DNA of 64,000 nucleotides from Gracilaria domingensis. Taxonomy: Eukaryota; Rhodophyta; Florideophyceae; Gracilariales; Gracilariaceae. The stretch lies in assembly GCA_022539475.1 (NCBI GenBank), contig VCMS01000076.1:62001-126000 (forward strand), written 5' to 3'. Position numbers and translations under genes: made by a program. This document shows positions 28,739 to 37,371 of this stretch, piece after piece. Numbering within the stretch: position 1 is the first letter of the stretch; each line of letters starts with the position of its first letter. Under the pieces are notes generated by a model. The model did no database searches and was not told the DNA's origin. It saw only the letters and a list, made by a program, of their open reading frames with translations.

Positions 28739-29647
28739 GGCCCCTTCGTACATCGTAGATTCATGTACATGTGTAAGATGGATTCTAGTAATGGAGTTTT
28801 GAACTGCTTCTGGGACCTTCATTTCATGTGCTTGTCTACTTTCGTGCTGAGAGCATTATTCAAAATATATCAAATCTTGAACATAGGAGCGCCCTTTCTC
28901 CTTCCTTGACAAAAGACACAAAATCTCGGTGAGTGGCTCAATCACGGGCACCTCCTGTCTGTTGTGGCTGTGTTTGTTACCTCATGAGAATACTCCTTCT
29001 TCCAAGAGGCCAATAAGACCGCACTCGCTGTTGATTACAAGTCGACTGTGAAAACGATAGGCGTAGGAAACAATGAATTCCTTCTTTGTTTAGGGAATTT
29101 GAAGACAGACGAACAGCATGAGGAGACCTTCTAAAGAGTCCGACATTATATTATTCATGCACTGAGGCTGAATGTGAGATAGATTGAAGCCGCTTTCGAC
29201 GTACGAAAAGAAAACTGCGTGCAAGCTGACGGGACAAAACGTTCAAGCAAAAGCAAATGAAAGGATTTAGTTTCAGTCTCCCTCTAAAAGTTATTCGAGT
29301 TTACACGTCTCGATCTCTTACATGGTTTGCATTGCTGTCGCACATACCCTGTAATACAGAGCCTGTATGCCATACCAGCGATGGAACTTGTGTACGCATA
29401 TGTCTAGTGTTACAGTACCTTCACTGCTCAATGAATCAGGTGTAGAAAGAAGCCCCCACGGGCAGGAAGCCCCCCTCTGACGCTAGTTGCTCATCTCTTA
29501 AGTGCTTCCCATGATACGAACTTCTTTGCGCAAAATGTTTATGTGATTATCGAATATCCGTTGCTGAGTACGAGGCCTGTGCGCCAGTACCGTTTTTGAT
29601 GCAAATTTCTTTAGTTGTTTACCACGGGTATTCTAGATTTGTCTCTG

Positions 29648-29870
29648 ACCTATGGGCTGTAGGGTTTCTTTGCAAACCCCACACGATACGAGTAATGAGC
29701 GTATAGTTTCTCACAAATAGAAGAAGAAGAAGTCCGGCATATTCCGGGTCATGGCCGGCGGAAGGGAATTCTGGGGAGTAGGGACCCTCAAAACTCCCTA
29801 CCTCCGGTCATGGTGATCGATGGGCAGTTTCATGGCAGCATTGTGGGAGACTGCCCACACTGTCAGGAGG
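29648..29870 (-). repeat. diverged dispersed repeat, copy 1 (two adjoining blocks)
   Basis: Read on the minus strand, 29870-29730 matches the plus strand at 47405-47550 loosely (ACAATGCTGCC, TGAAACT, CTCCCCAGAA, GACCCGG). The next 68 nt (29715-29648, TGTGAGAAACTATACG...) match 46479-46546 at about 60 of 67 positions. A short CTT-rich run lies just before TGTGAG in both places. Possibly the remains of an old transposable element; class not determinable here, and no polymerase or integrase motif seen. Confidence 0.6.
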
Positions 29871-30400
29871 TATTTGTGTAGAGACGCGAGCAAGAGACGG
29901 TGTTATATTGGGTAGAGTAGCGGCTCTTGTTCCCTCGGTAGGGTGAAATAAGAGCCGCGTGACGGCTCTGTCGATGTCCTCAGTGTCGCAGAACAGCACC
30001 AATGTCGAGGGGTGGCATTTAGAACGGCGCACATGCGCGGAACGGGCTCACGGTAGGCGTTCACTGCAGGATGAAAGCACAGCGGTAATAAACGATCTCC
30101 TGAAACTCTAACGATCAACAGCCATCGTGACTCGACCGTTCGCGCAATAAATACCACTCCGAAAGAGAGACAGAGGACGCCCTACAATCTCCCGCCAATC
30201 TCCCTATCCCCCGATAGATTATCGATCCTCATCAAAACACTTTGGTGTGACAAAATGCAAACTTGTTGTGTACTTGCCACAATACTCTTAACTCAAAAGA
30301 CAAGACATCAAGAGCATTATCTTACTCAAATACTGTACTGGCGAGCACATAAGGTGCGTATCGAGTTGCCTGTCGTGGTGGCCAAAGATAGTGACATTCC

Positions 30401-31528
30401 CTACTCTTGTACGCAAATCTGTGGGTCTGCTTCGCGTAACTTACCTCGAATAACATCGGATTCCTCACTCACCTGGAGTCGAGTGCAAAAATTGGAACCT
30501 TGCTGAGTCAAGGGAGTAGTCTCCTCTAGCGGTTTTGCAGCGAAAACTTGAGAAAGTGCCAAAGCAGTAGCAGCGGAAAGAATCATAAACACACCAAAAA
30601 GCGTAAGCAAAGAAGGACTTTCGCCAAGGAACAGAAGCCCATACGTGTACGAAAAGGGTATGGTTAAACTTCGTACCAGTAAAGCAGGTCCCGCGCGACA
30701 CCACTGTAGGCTTTTACTCAGGGTTGATTGAGCAAGAGCTCCACAGATTCCAGCGATGATGTTTACTAGCAAACCTGTATGATTGGTTGTTATGCTATGA
30801 AACTCGTTCGCACCTGAGAGAGTGATGGCTGTGAGAAAGGTACATATGGAAAGTGCACAGACGTTGATCATGAAATGGACGTCGTGGCCAAGAAAACGGG
30901 TGATGACGCTGACGGAAGATGAGAAAAACGCGGCTGATAACGCAACGAGAACACCTACCATGCTCTGATGGGTCGTGGATGAGGGGTGATTCGCAAACAG
31001 AAAAGAAGGCTGTGCCACAAACACAACGCCGGCAAAGGACATGATGAGAGCAACTACGTCAATGCGACGAATGGGTTCGTGTATCACCAAAGCAGCCATG
31101 GCCATGGTAATAGCAGGGCACGTGAACAGGATGGTGACAGAGTTGCCCATGGAAATAAGGCCCAAAGCGGTAATCTGACTGAGAAGTGAAAGAGTACCAA
31201 CCAAACTCCTGAGAAAAATGAGAAACCATTGCGACCGACTGATAGCTGGAACAGAACGACGATAGTCGACAAACGCAAAAACATAGGAAAAGGACAACAT
31301 GCCCTCCATGATAGAGCGAATGAAGAGGGTAGCCAGAGGCGGAAAGTGATAGCGAGTAGCACCCAATCGGACAAAGAACGAAAGCGAAGCATGGGCCAAG
31401 GCAGAACAGCACATGACGCAGTACCCAAAAAGCTCCGGATACCGGACGAACAGCGAAGCGCGCTCATTCGAAGAGCGGACGCTGTCATAGCGCGGCGGCG
31501 TCGGGGAACGCTGAGACTGAGTCATCAT
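30401..31528 (-). CDS. drug/metabolite transporter (EamA/DMT superfamily, SLC35G-like)
   Basis: 375 residues from the ATG pair at 31528. After a Ser/Pro-rich cytosolic start come about ten membrane helices in two EamA-like halves, for example GYCVMCCSALAHASLSFFV, GVVFVAQPSFLF, MINVCALSICTFLTAITL and ALLVRSLTIPFSYTYGLLF. Conserved DMT marks include FIRSIMEG, ALGLISMGNSVTILFTCPA and FLGESPSLLTLFG. The substrate is not predictable. Two strong 5' splice sites lie near the 3' end on the coding strand (CAG/GTGAGT at 30473/30472 and GAG/GTAAGT at 30445/30444), so the last 10-20 residues given here may be replaced by downstream exons. Confidence 0.8.
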   Translation of the reverse strand: MMTQSQRSPTPPRYDSVRSSNERASLFVRYPELFGYCVMCCSALAHASLSFFVRLGATRYHFPPLATLFIRSIMEGMLSFSYVFAFVDYRRSVPAISRSQWFLIFLRSLVGTLSLLSQITALGLISMGNSVTILFTCPAITMAMAALVIHEPIRRIDVVALIMSFAGVVFVAQPSFLFANHPSSTTHQSMVGVLVALSAAFFSSSVSVITRFLGHDVHFMINVCALSICTFLTAITLSGANEFHSITTNHTGLLVNIIAGICGALAQSTLSKSLQWCRAGPALLVRSLTIPFSYTYGLLFLGESPSLLTLFGVFMILSAATALALSQVFAAKPLEETTPLTQQGSNFCTRLQVSEESDVIRGKLREADPQICVQE

Positions 31529-31788
31529 GGTTAGATCCGTCGCGAGGCAGGAAGTGCGCGTCCAGCCTTTGCGAGGTGATGTTGCTAGACGGGCCAACTG
31601 AACGTGTGCGGCAACCCTCCGAGGTATAGATACAGTTCACATGGAACGATTACGTGCAACGGTCACGTCTTGCAAATGGCGCAGCGCGACAATTTTTGTT
31701 ACACGATGTGCTCCAAACCTGTGACTGCCGTGACAGCCACAAAGCGCCACACAAGTTGTGTGACACAACCACACAAGCGCATTAAATT

Positions 31789-32151
31789 TTATTGAGTCAT
31801 TTCGGTGCAGCTCGATGAGCGATCTTTACTGAGTTTTGGTAGTGGTGTGCCGCAGTAAACACAAAGGCACAAGCTTGAAAACAACGTAGTCAAACTCCAG
31901 CGGCATCTAGGAGATGCAAACTGTCCCATGGAGAGGGTGGGTGGGTGAAAAGAAAACTAAAAGCTTTCGCAGGAAGATGTTGATGGCTGCGATGGATGAT
32001 CGCTGATCGTCGACTGACTGCTTGCCGCCAAGGTGAGTGTCCCTCCATTGATCAAAGCATGGGTTTTGGCGGCAAGGCGTCACAGCAGCAAAGATCCAAG
32101 TCACAGCCCCGAATTTCCAATAAATCAGCTTCCTGGTTCGGAAATTTCCAT
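31789..32151 (-). repeat. dispersed 361-bp repeat, copy 2 (inverted)
   Basis: Reverse-oriented copy of 24147-24507, almost identical. It lies in the divergent promoter space between the DMT transporter (start 31528) and the pseudouridine synthase gene. Flanking sequence is unrelated to that of copy 1, so this is a dispersed element rather than part of a larger duplication. Confidence 0.85.
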
Positions 32152-32381
32152 TACTTTGCGCCCGGCGTTGTCACGCACGAGATAGATCCCGCCGCTCCTG
32201 TACATGATGTACAGTACATCTCCGCGTGTGCGCAGCGTTCCCACCGCAGCGTGCGCGGCCGCCGTGGACGTGCGATGAAGTCATTCGGTCTGGCACGTCA
32301 TCTGCCGCTGCGCGCCGCCTTCGTCGCCGCGACGCTGCCCGCGCGCCTGCGGCCCCGCCGTGCGTCGCGCAGAGCCGCGTC

Positions 32382-33562
32382 ATGCAATGCGTCTCCCTCG
32401 TCGCGCTCCCTGCGCGAGGAGATGGAGCTTGCCACTCGCGAGCGCCGGCGCTTTCGCATCGACAAGAGCACCTTGACGCAAGCGGAAAGCGCGAGTTGCG
32501 ACTGCGATCAAAGGCCATTCCGCTCGTTGCCGACCACGATCCGGTTGACGTTGTGTTTGAGGATGACACTTTTTTGGCCGTCAACAAGCCGCCGTACTTG
32601 AAGATGCACCCGAGTCATCGCTTCGAGGGTGGCTCGCTGTTGAACCGCGCCATTGGCTACTTGGGTTATCCGCCACACATTCTGCATCGATTGGATATGG
32701 TAAGTTGATCAACAGCATGCTCCCGGTTACCCCAACACGGTTTGACTGACCATTCTTGCACACCATTCCGTTCTTTAAAAGCATACCACTGGAATCGTAA
32801 GTAGCCGCCGAATGATTCCACTTCGCTCTTACAACCAGCGAGACTAACTCTTCCAAAATGCAACAAAAAACGTAGGTTATCATGGCCAAGAACAAGAAGG
32901 TCTGTCATCCAATCATGCGCCAGTTCATGCGCGGTACCGTAAGAAAGCAATACCTCTGCCTCGTCGACGGCCATATTCCACAGCCGCCAAACACCTCCTT
33001 CACAGTCGAAGCGCCAATACAGCGCTCCCATCGCCATTACGTGCGCGAAATAGGCCATTCCAATCCCGATTCAAAGCCGGCAAAAACCGTGTACACTATT
33101 CTTGACAAGTCGGCATCAAAGCAGGTCATGTTACTTGAGGCCACCCCACATACTGGTCGAACCCACCAAATCCGCGTCCACGCTGCCAGCAAGTCATTGC
33201 CAATCATTGGCGACGATCTGTACAACCCAACAGAGTACGTTCCACAACACACTTCTGGCCCAATTCTCTATACATTTCGAGAAGAAAACTTACCGACGTG
33301 TACCAATCGTCGTCTTCCATTGCTGTTAACGTTGTTTAGACATGAAATGTACGCCGATTACGATGAAATCAATGCTGCGGCACGTGATGAGAGGTATGCA
33401 AAGTATGGCGATGACAACCCGCTTCGAAAAGGCCTTAAATTGCATGCAAGGAGTATCTCGTTTGTCAACCCTTTGAACAACGAGCGCGTATCGTTTTCCG
33501 CCCCTCCTCCGTCGCATATAAACAGCCTCATAGAATGGTGCGGCATGAGTCTGCCAAACTGA
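32382..33562 (+). CDS. RluA-type pseudouridine synthase with three introns and a 15-nt exon
   Basis: Proposed exons: 32382-32699, 32782-32796, 32876-33234, 33340-33562; introns of 82, 79 and 105 nt, all GT...AG. Exon 1 brings VFEDDTFLAVNKPPYLKMHP and ends inside the catalytic motif HRLDM. Exon 2 is only 15 nt and encodes HTTGI. Exon 3 continues VIMAKNKK, giving HRLDMHTTGIVIMAKNKK, the RluA/RluD active site (Asp of HRLD is the nucleophile). Exon 3 also has YLCLVDG, PHTGRTHQIRVHA and PIIGDDLYN. The third intron has length 3n and no stop. The start is uncertain: ATG 32275 in another register opens a transit-peptide-like Arg/Ala/Ser stretch, so the true N-terminus may be plastid- or mitochondrion-targeting. 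Substrate RNA unknown. Confidence 0.82.
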
Positions 33563-33873
33563 ATGCCGACTAATTGAAGGAGGACATAATCCCCTTCCTT
33601 GTACCACAACAGTTTCCAGTGAAGTCCGCAAGACGAAGTTGAATGAACATCGATTCAGCAATATCTCGTTAGCGGCGTATTTTGGACACTCGGGACCTCA
33701 TGGACCCTTGGTACAAAAAGTTTTGGGCAAAACCAGCCTTTTAGGATGTTTGGAGTTCACAGCTCTGCAGTGGATGCCCGATTTCTTGCTTCCAAGCTCA
33801 ACATTGATGTCCTTCCTCAAGCACACGAGATTTTTTTCGCAAAAGTTTGAGCCGAAGAACAATGCATCTTGTT
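33563..33873. other. short convergent intergenic region
   Basis: 311 nt between two gene ends; nothing recognised. Confidence 0.6.
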
Positions 33874-35784
33874 TTACGTCGCGTTCGACAAAGGCGGATA
33901 CAGCTTCCACATCTCAATGCTTTTCGCGGCGCGTGTTTGTAATCTGTCCGATGTTCTGCTTCGTGTGGAGCGTTTGTAGATGGAGTCTTCAAAAGTGCCC
34001 GGTACTTCTTTGATCCAGCCTTCTTCGTGTGGAATAATCATCATTGGCATCTTCAATTTCTGCGCAAGAAGGCCGAACCAGACATCAGCCATGTTCGGCT
34101 CCTGGAATGTACTGTCGATGTCAATATGGCCAATATCTTGAGGGCGATACATCATGGTGCCTGTGCCGATGATGTGTACGTTTTTAGGTGTGCGAACTTG
34201 TTCAACAGCCATGAACACCTTTCGAGAGCCATAGTATCCCTTCCCCCTTCCGCCGGTTGGAGGGATAAGATCTTGTTGTATGATGCGAATGCCGTGCACA
34301 CCGACCACGACGGGGGGCGAATAGCTATGCGAAAACTGCAGCAGCTTCTCCACGTAGTCCGGTGGGTAGATGATGTCATCATCTGCTGTCAGGTGGAAAT
34401 CAGTTTCGATGTCGTTGCACCAGAAGAACTTTCCAATGTCACCGACATCTCCTCGCGAAGTTTTGTCCTGACTGCGTATCACAGTAATATAAGGCGCATG
34501 GAGAAAAGAAGGCACAGAGTCGTAGCCGTTGAGGTAAACGTTCATGCGGTCTACTTGAGGAGCCAGCGAATGTACAGCTGAATGAAGTGCTGCTTCACGA
34601 GTCCAAACCGATGCTATGGACACAGTGACCGTAGCAGCGTCGGTCAAGTATTGACGATAAACATGGTCTCCGTCCGCAAAATACTTGGTGAGCAAAGCTT
34701 GGGCGTTCTTCTCTCTGAACTCGGCGTTCATCTTTGACAGCGACACGCCGATATGAGCAACATACGATTGATGCGTTCGATACATACGATGTCCGGAAGA
34801 ATGGAGGAGCTCTGAGAGAGTGGCGCCCACACCAGAGGAAATGGGTGGGTTTCTCACCCATCGCTCGACGCCAATGTGCGGGAAGGACCAGTTCAAGAAA
34901 CGCAAAAAGTGTTCTGTGCACATAAAGTTACCCGATTCAACCCAGCCTATACGGGTTATACTGCCTCCAACGTTTCGTGGTTTGAAATCGGTCCACACTG
35001 CAACCGATTCGCGTGTCTGCTCGACGTGAAGCATGAGAGTGAGCTTTCGCGCATGCTGAATGGAATTCCAGGCCTCTGTGACTCTTTGAAAAAAATTGTG
35101 AGCCAGACGATCATCATCAGGGAGAAAGATATAGAAGGTAGAAGGTATAGGATGTAACAATGAGTGTGCCATTCGTACGAGATGCCAGTATCGACGACGT
35201 GCATGACGATAGTGTGACACAAACAAGCTCCATGAATTGTTTGCTAAAAAGGTCTCCACGTCGCGGAAGCGATGGCGAGCGGAACAGGGCGCAGATTGAT
35301 CTGGGAGCAGGTGATGAAGGGGCTGTGACAGAGCAGATGAGGACGAATATGATTCGAAAATGTTGCGATGCGAGGGCTGAAAGACACACGACAGCGAGTT
35401 GTCATCGATGACATTGACTCCCACTCGAAGCGACGCCTGCTGCGCTTCCCGCCTCACGTCCTGAAGAAGGCGCAACAACTGTCGAGGCCGATCGTACGAA
35501 TAGACGGTGATGAAGAAGTCATACTCGGACTCTGCGGACGCAGAAGGCGGGTCGGGGCGCACACGGCGCTGTTGCGAACAAGCGTCGGCATTGCTGCGTG
35601 CGAGGTACCAAGCAGCACTGAGACAAACGATGAGGGCGGACTGAAGCAGCAGCAACAGCGCCTGCGGCGACCAGCGCGCGCAGCAGTCGGTGGCGCGTCG
35701 CTTGGCGCCGCGTTGCGCATGCGCCGCAGCAGCGGCCACACCCGACTGCCGGCGATCGCGCGCGCGCGCCCTCAACCCATCCAT
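33874..35784 (-). CDS. type II membrane protein with two GT-A glycosyltransferase domains
   Basis: 636 residues, ATG 35784. A basic Ala/Arg cytosolic tail, one membrane helix (LLLLQSALIVCLSAAWYLA, about 43-62), then two GT-A domains. Domain 1 (about 85-340) starts YDFFITVYSYDRPRQLLRLL and has FYIFLPDDDRLAHNFF with a DDD metal site. Domain 2 (about 400-615) starts VTVSIASVWTREAALHSAV and has FHLTADDDIIYPPDYVEKLL and HIIGTGTMMYRP. Tandem GT-A domains with separate DxD sites resemble bifunctional polymerases that add alternating sugars. That is an inference; the linkage cannot be read from sequence. Not related at domain level to the two GT77-like proteins here. It is divergent from the inositol-dehydrogenase-like gene. 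Confidence 0.8.
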   Translation of the reverse strand: MDGLRARARDRRQSGVAAAAAHAQRGAKRRATDCCARWSPQALLLLLQSALIVCLSAAWYLARSNADACSQQRRVRPDPPSASAESEYDFFITVYSYDRPRQLLRLLQDVRREAQQASLRVGVNVIDDNSLSCVFQPSHRNIFESYSSSSALSQPLHHLLPDQSAPCSARHRFRDVETFLANNSWSLFVSHYRHARRRYWHLVRMAHSLLHPIPSTFYIFLPDDDRLAHNFFQRVTEAWNSIQHARKLTLMLHVEQTRESVAVWTDFKPRNVGGSITRIGWVESGNFMCTEHFLRFLNWSFPHIGVERWVRNPPISSGVGATLSELLHSSGHRMYRTHQSYVAHIGVSLSKMNAEFREKNAQALLTKYFADGDHVYRQYLTDAATVTVSIASVWTREAALHSAVHSLAPQVDRMNVYLNGYDSVPSFLHAPYITVIRSQDKTSRGDVGDIGKFFWCNDIETDFHLTADDDIIYPPDYVEKLLQFSHSYSPPVVVGVHGIRIIQQDLIPPTGGRGKGYYGSRKVFMAVEQVRTPKNVHIIGTGTMMYRPQDIGHIDIDSTFQEPNMADVWFGLLAQKLKMPMMIIPHEEGWIKEVPGTFEDSIYKRSTRSRTSDRLQTRAAKSIEMWKLYPPLSNAT

Positions 35785-36210
35785 GGCGCGGCAGGCGCGG
35801 CGCTCGAAGCAGCCGTCTCCAAGAAGCGCACTTTCTGTGCGGTCAGCAGAGCACAGATGCGCGATATCTGCGCGCGTTCAACGATTGGTTGTGCTCGTAA
35901 CTTACCGAATGGCGCGTGACGGGGGCGGGCTGCGTGACCGGCACATGCAGCGTGACCGCGCGTGGCGCGCGCTTTCTTGGACGGCTGTCGGACATCACGC
36001 GTCGCCGTTGGCGTGCGCTGGCACATTTGTGCGCGACGAGCTCGCCCGTGAATTGAGCACATGCGACGGCGACCCGAATCTTTAGATATCTACGTCCATT
36101 CGATTCGCCGTCGGGCTTGTGCGCAGCTTCTGACGTGGAGTCTGCTATCGTCTGTTCCTCGCTCGCCACTGCGTTCGGGCGGATCATCCCCGAGCGGTTC
36201 TTGTTCCATC
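35785..36210. other. GC-rich divergent promoter region
   Basis: 426 nt with a GCGC-rich core between two start codons. The plus-strand gene's frame is open through the right half from an earlier ATG at 36061, but the transit-peptide-like start at 36211 is more plausible. Confidence 0.55.
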
Positions 36211-37371
36211 ATGGCTCCCGCCTTTGTCTCTGCGTTTGCGCCCGCGGCCCTGTCGAGCAGCCCATTCGTCGCACCTCGCGAGCGTGCTGCTCCGCCGCGT
36301 CGTGTGCGGCGCGTGGCTCTGCGTGCTGTCGTGCGCGCGGCTGCTGGCGATGAGCCGATTGGCGTGGCTGTTATTGGGTGCGGCCGTATCGGGCAGGTCC
36401 ATGCGCGAACCATATCGCAGCTGAATTCTGCCTCCCTCGTCGCCGTGGCCGATCCGTTCGAGAAGTTTGGTCGCATGGTTGCGGAAGATTTTTCTACCGT
36501 GTGGACGCCAGACTGGCAGGATTTGCTCGCAAACGACGACGTGAACGGCATTGTCATAGGTTCCCCTACGCCGTTTCATGCCGAACAGATTATCAAGAGT
36601 GCGGAAGCTGGCAAGGATATCTTTTGCGAAAAGCCCATATCGAATGATCTGGCTACCATTGACAAATGCTTGGCGGCTGTTGCGGCCAATGGAGTTCGTT
36701 TGCTTATCGGCTTTCAGCGCAGGTTTGACTCTAACTTCATCAAGGTCAGGGAGCAAGTTGCCAGTGGTGCCATTGGTCAACTCCGCATGTTTCATATTAC
36801 GTCTAGGGACCCTGCGCCACCACCAGCACAATATCTCGCCAATTCTGGCGGCATCTTTCTTGATATGTCTTCTCACGATTGGGACATGGCTAGATTCATT
36901 ACCGGTGCTGAGATTGAATCCGTTTATGTTACGGCTTCTGCTTTTGAAGACGCAGCTAAAGAAGCGAATGACGTGGACACGGTCATCACAGTGTTGAAGA
37001 TGTCTGACGGAAGTTTTGGAACCATTGACAATTCGAGAAGATGTTCATATGGTTATGATCAACGTATTGAGGTATTCGGAAGCAAAGGCACTATAAATAG
37101 CAATAATAGGGCTCCTGATACTGTGGTTGTCAGCAATGAACATGGCCTCGCATCGGGACTGCCCTACTCTTTCTTCATGGATAGATATGCTGACGCTTAT
37201 TCTGGTGCCATGACCGCCTTTGTGAATATGATCAAGGAGGGGACTCCCGCTCCTTGCAGCGGTTTTGATGGACGTGCGTCTATTGTGGCCGCCATGGCTG
37301 CGGCTAGGTCTCATTCTGAGGGTCGTTTGGTGCGCCTTGAAGAGTGTGACTTGCTTAGCAAGGTTTTGTGA
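36211..37371 (+). CDS. Gfo/Idh/MocA oxidoreductase, inositol 2-dehydrogenase type, probably plastid-targeted
   Basis: 386 residues from ATG 36211 (CATCATGG context). An in-frame ATG at 36061 would add 50 residues. The first 48 residues are Ala/Ser/Pro/Arg-rich and nearly acid-free (MAPAFVSAFAPAALSSSPF), a typical plastid transit peptide. The enzyme follows with the NAD-binding GVAVIGCGRIGQVHA, FCEKPIS (the EKP motif of the superfamily, with the catalytic Lys) and DMSSHDWDMARFI, whose Asp-x5-His pattern is seen in inositol dehydrogenases. Mature length (about 338) matches bacterial IolG/Idh. Likely reaction: NAD-dependent oxidation of myo- or scyllo-inositol or another cyclitol or sugar. Specificity is a guess within the superfamily. 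Confidence 0.82.
   Translation: MAPAFVSAFAPAALSSSPFVAPRERAAPPRRVRRVALRAVVRAAAGDEPIGVAVIGCGRIGQVHARTISQLNSASLVAVADPFEKFGRMVAEDFSTVWTPDWQDLLANDDVNGIVIGSPTPFHAEQIIKSAEAGKDIFCEKPISNDLATIDKCLAAVAANGVRLLIGFQRRFDSNFIKVREQVASGAIGQLRMFHITSRDPAPPPAQYLANSGGIFLDMSSHDWDMARFITGAEIESVYVTASAFEDAAKEANDVDTVITVLKMSDGSFGTIDNSRRCSYGYDQRIEVFGSKGTINSNNRAPDTVVVSNEHGLASGLPYSFFMDRYADAYSGAMTAFVNMIKEGTPAPCSGFDGRASIVAAMAAARSHSEGRLVRLEECDLLSKVL

Larger units (their letters stand above)
26496..30400. other. 3.9-kb gene-poor region with hairpins and repeats
   Basis: No frame here shows a recognisable family. Minus-strand frames at 27772-28101 and 28376-28822 reach 110-148 codons, but the second runs through a hairpin and neither has a signal peptide or motif. 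The segment holds three long hairpins (27235-27387, 27390-27449, 28660-28738) and repeat blocks shared with 46.5-47.5 kb, all listed separately. Confidence 0.6.

Noticed and set aside
27772-28822. Minus-strand frames of 82-148 codons near the hairpins
   Set aside because: No motif, signal or coding continuity; one runs through hairpin C. A decayed repeat is as likely.
29808-30157. Minus-strand frames of 74-84 codons beside the repeat block
   Set aside because: Too short and without family signatures; no polymerase, integrase or protease motif to assign an element class.
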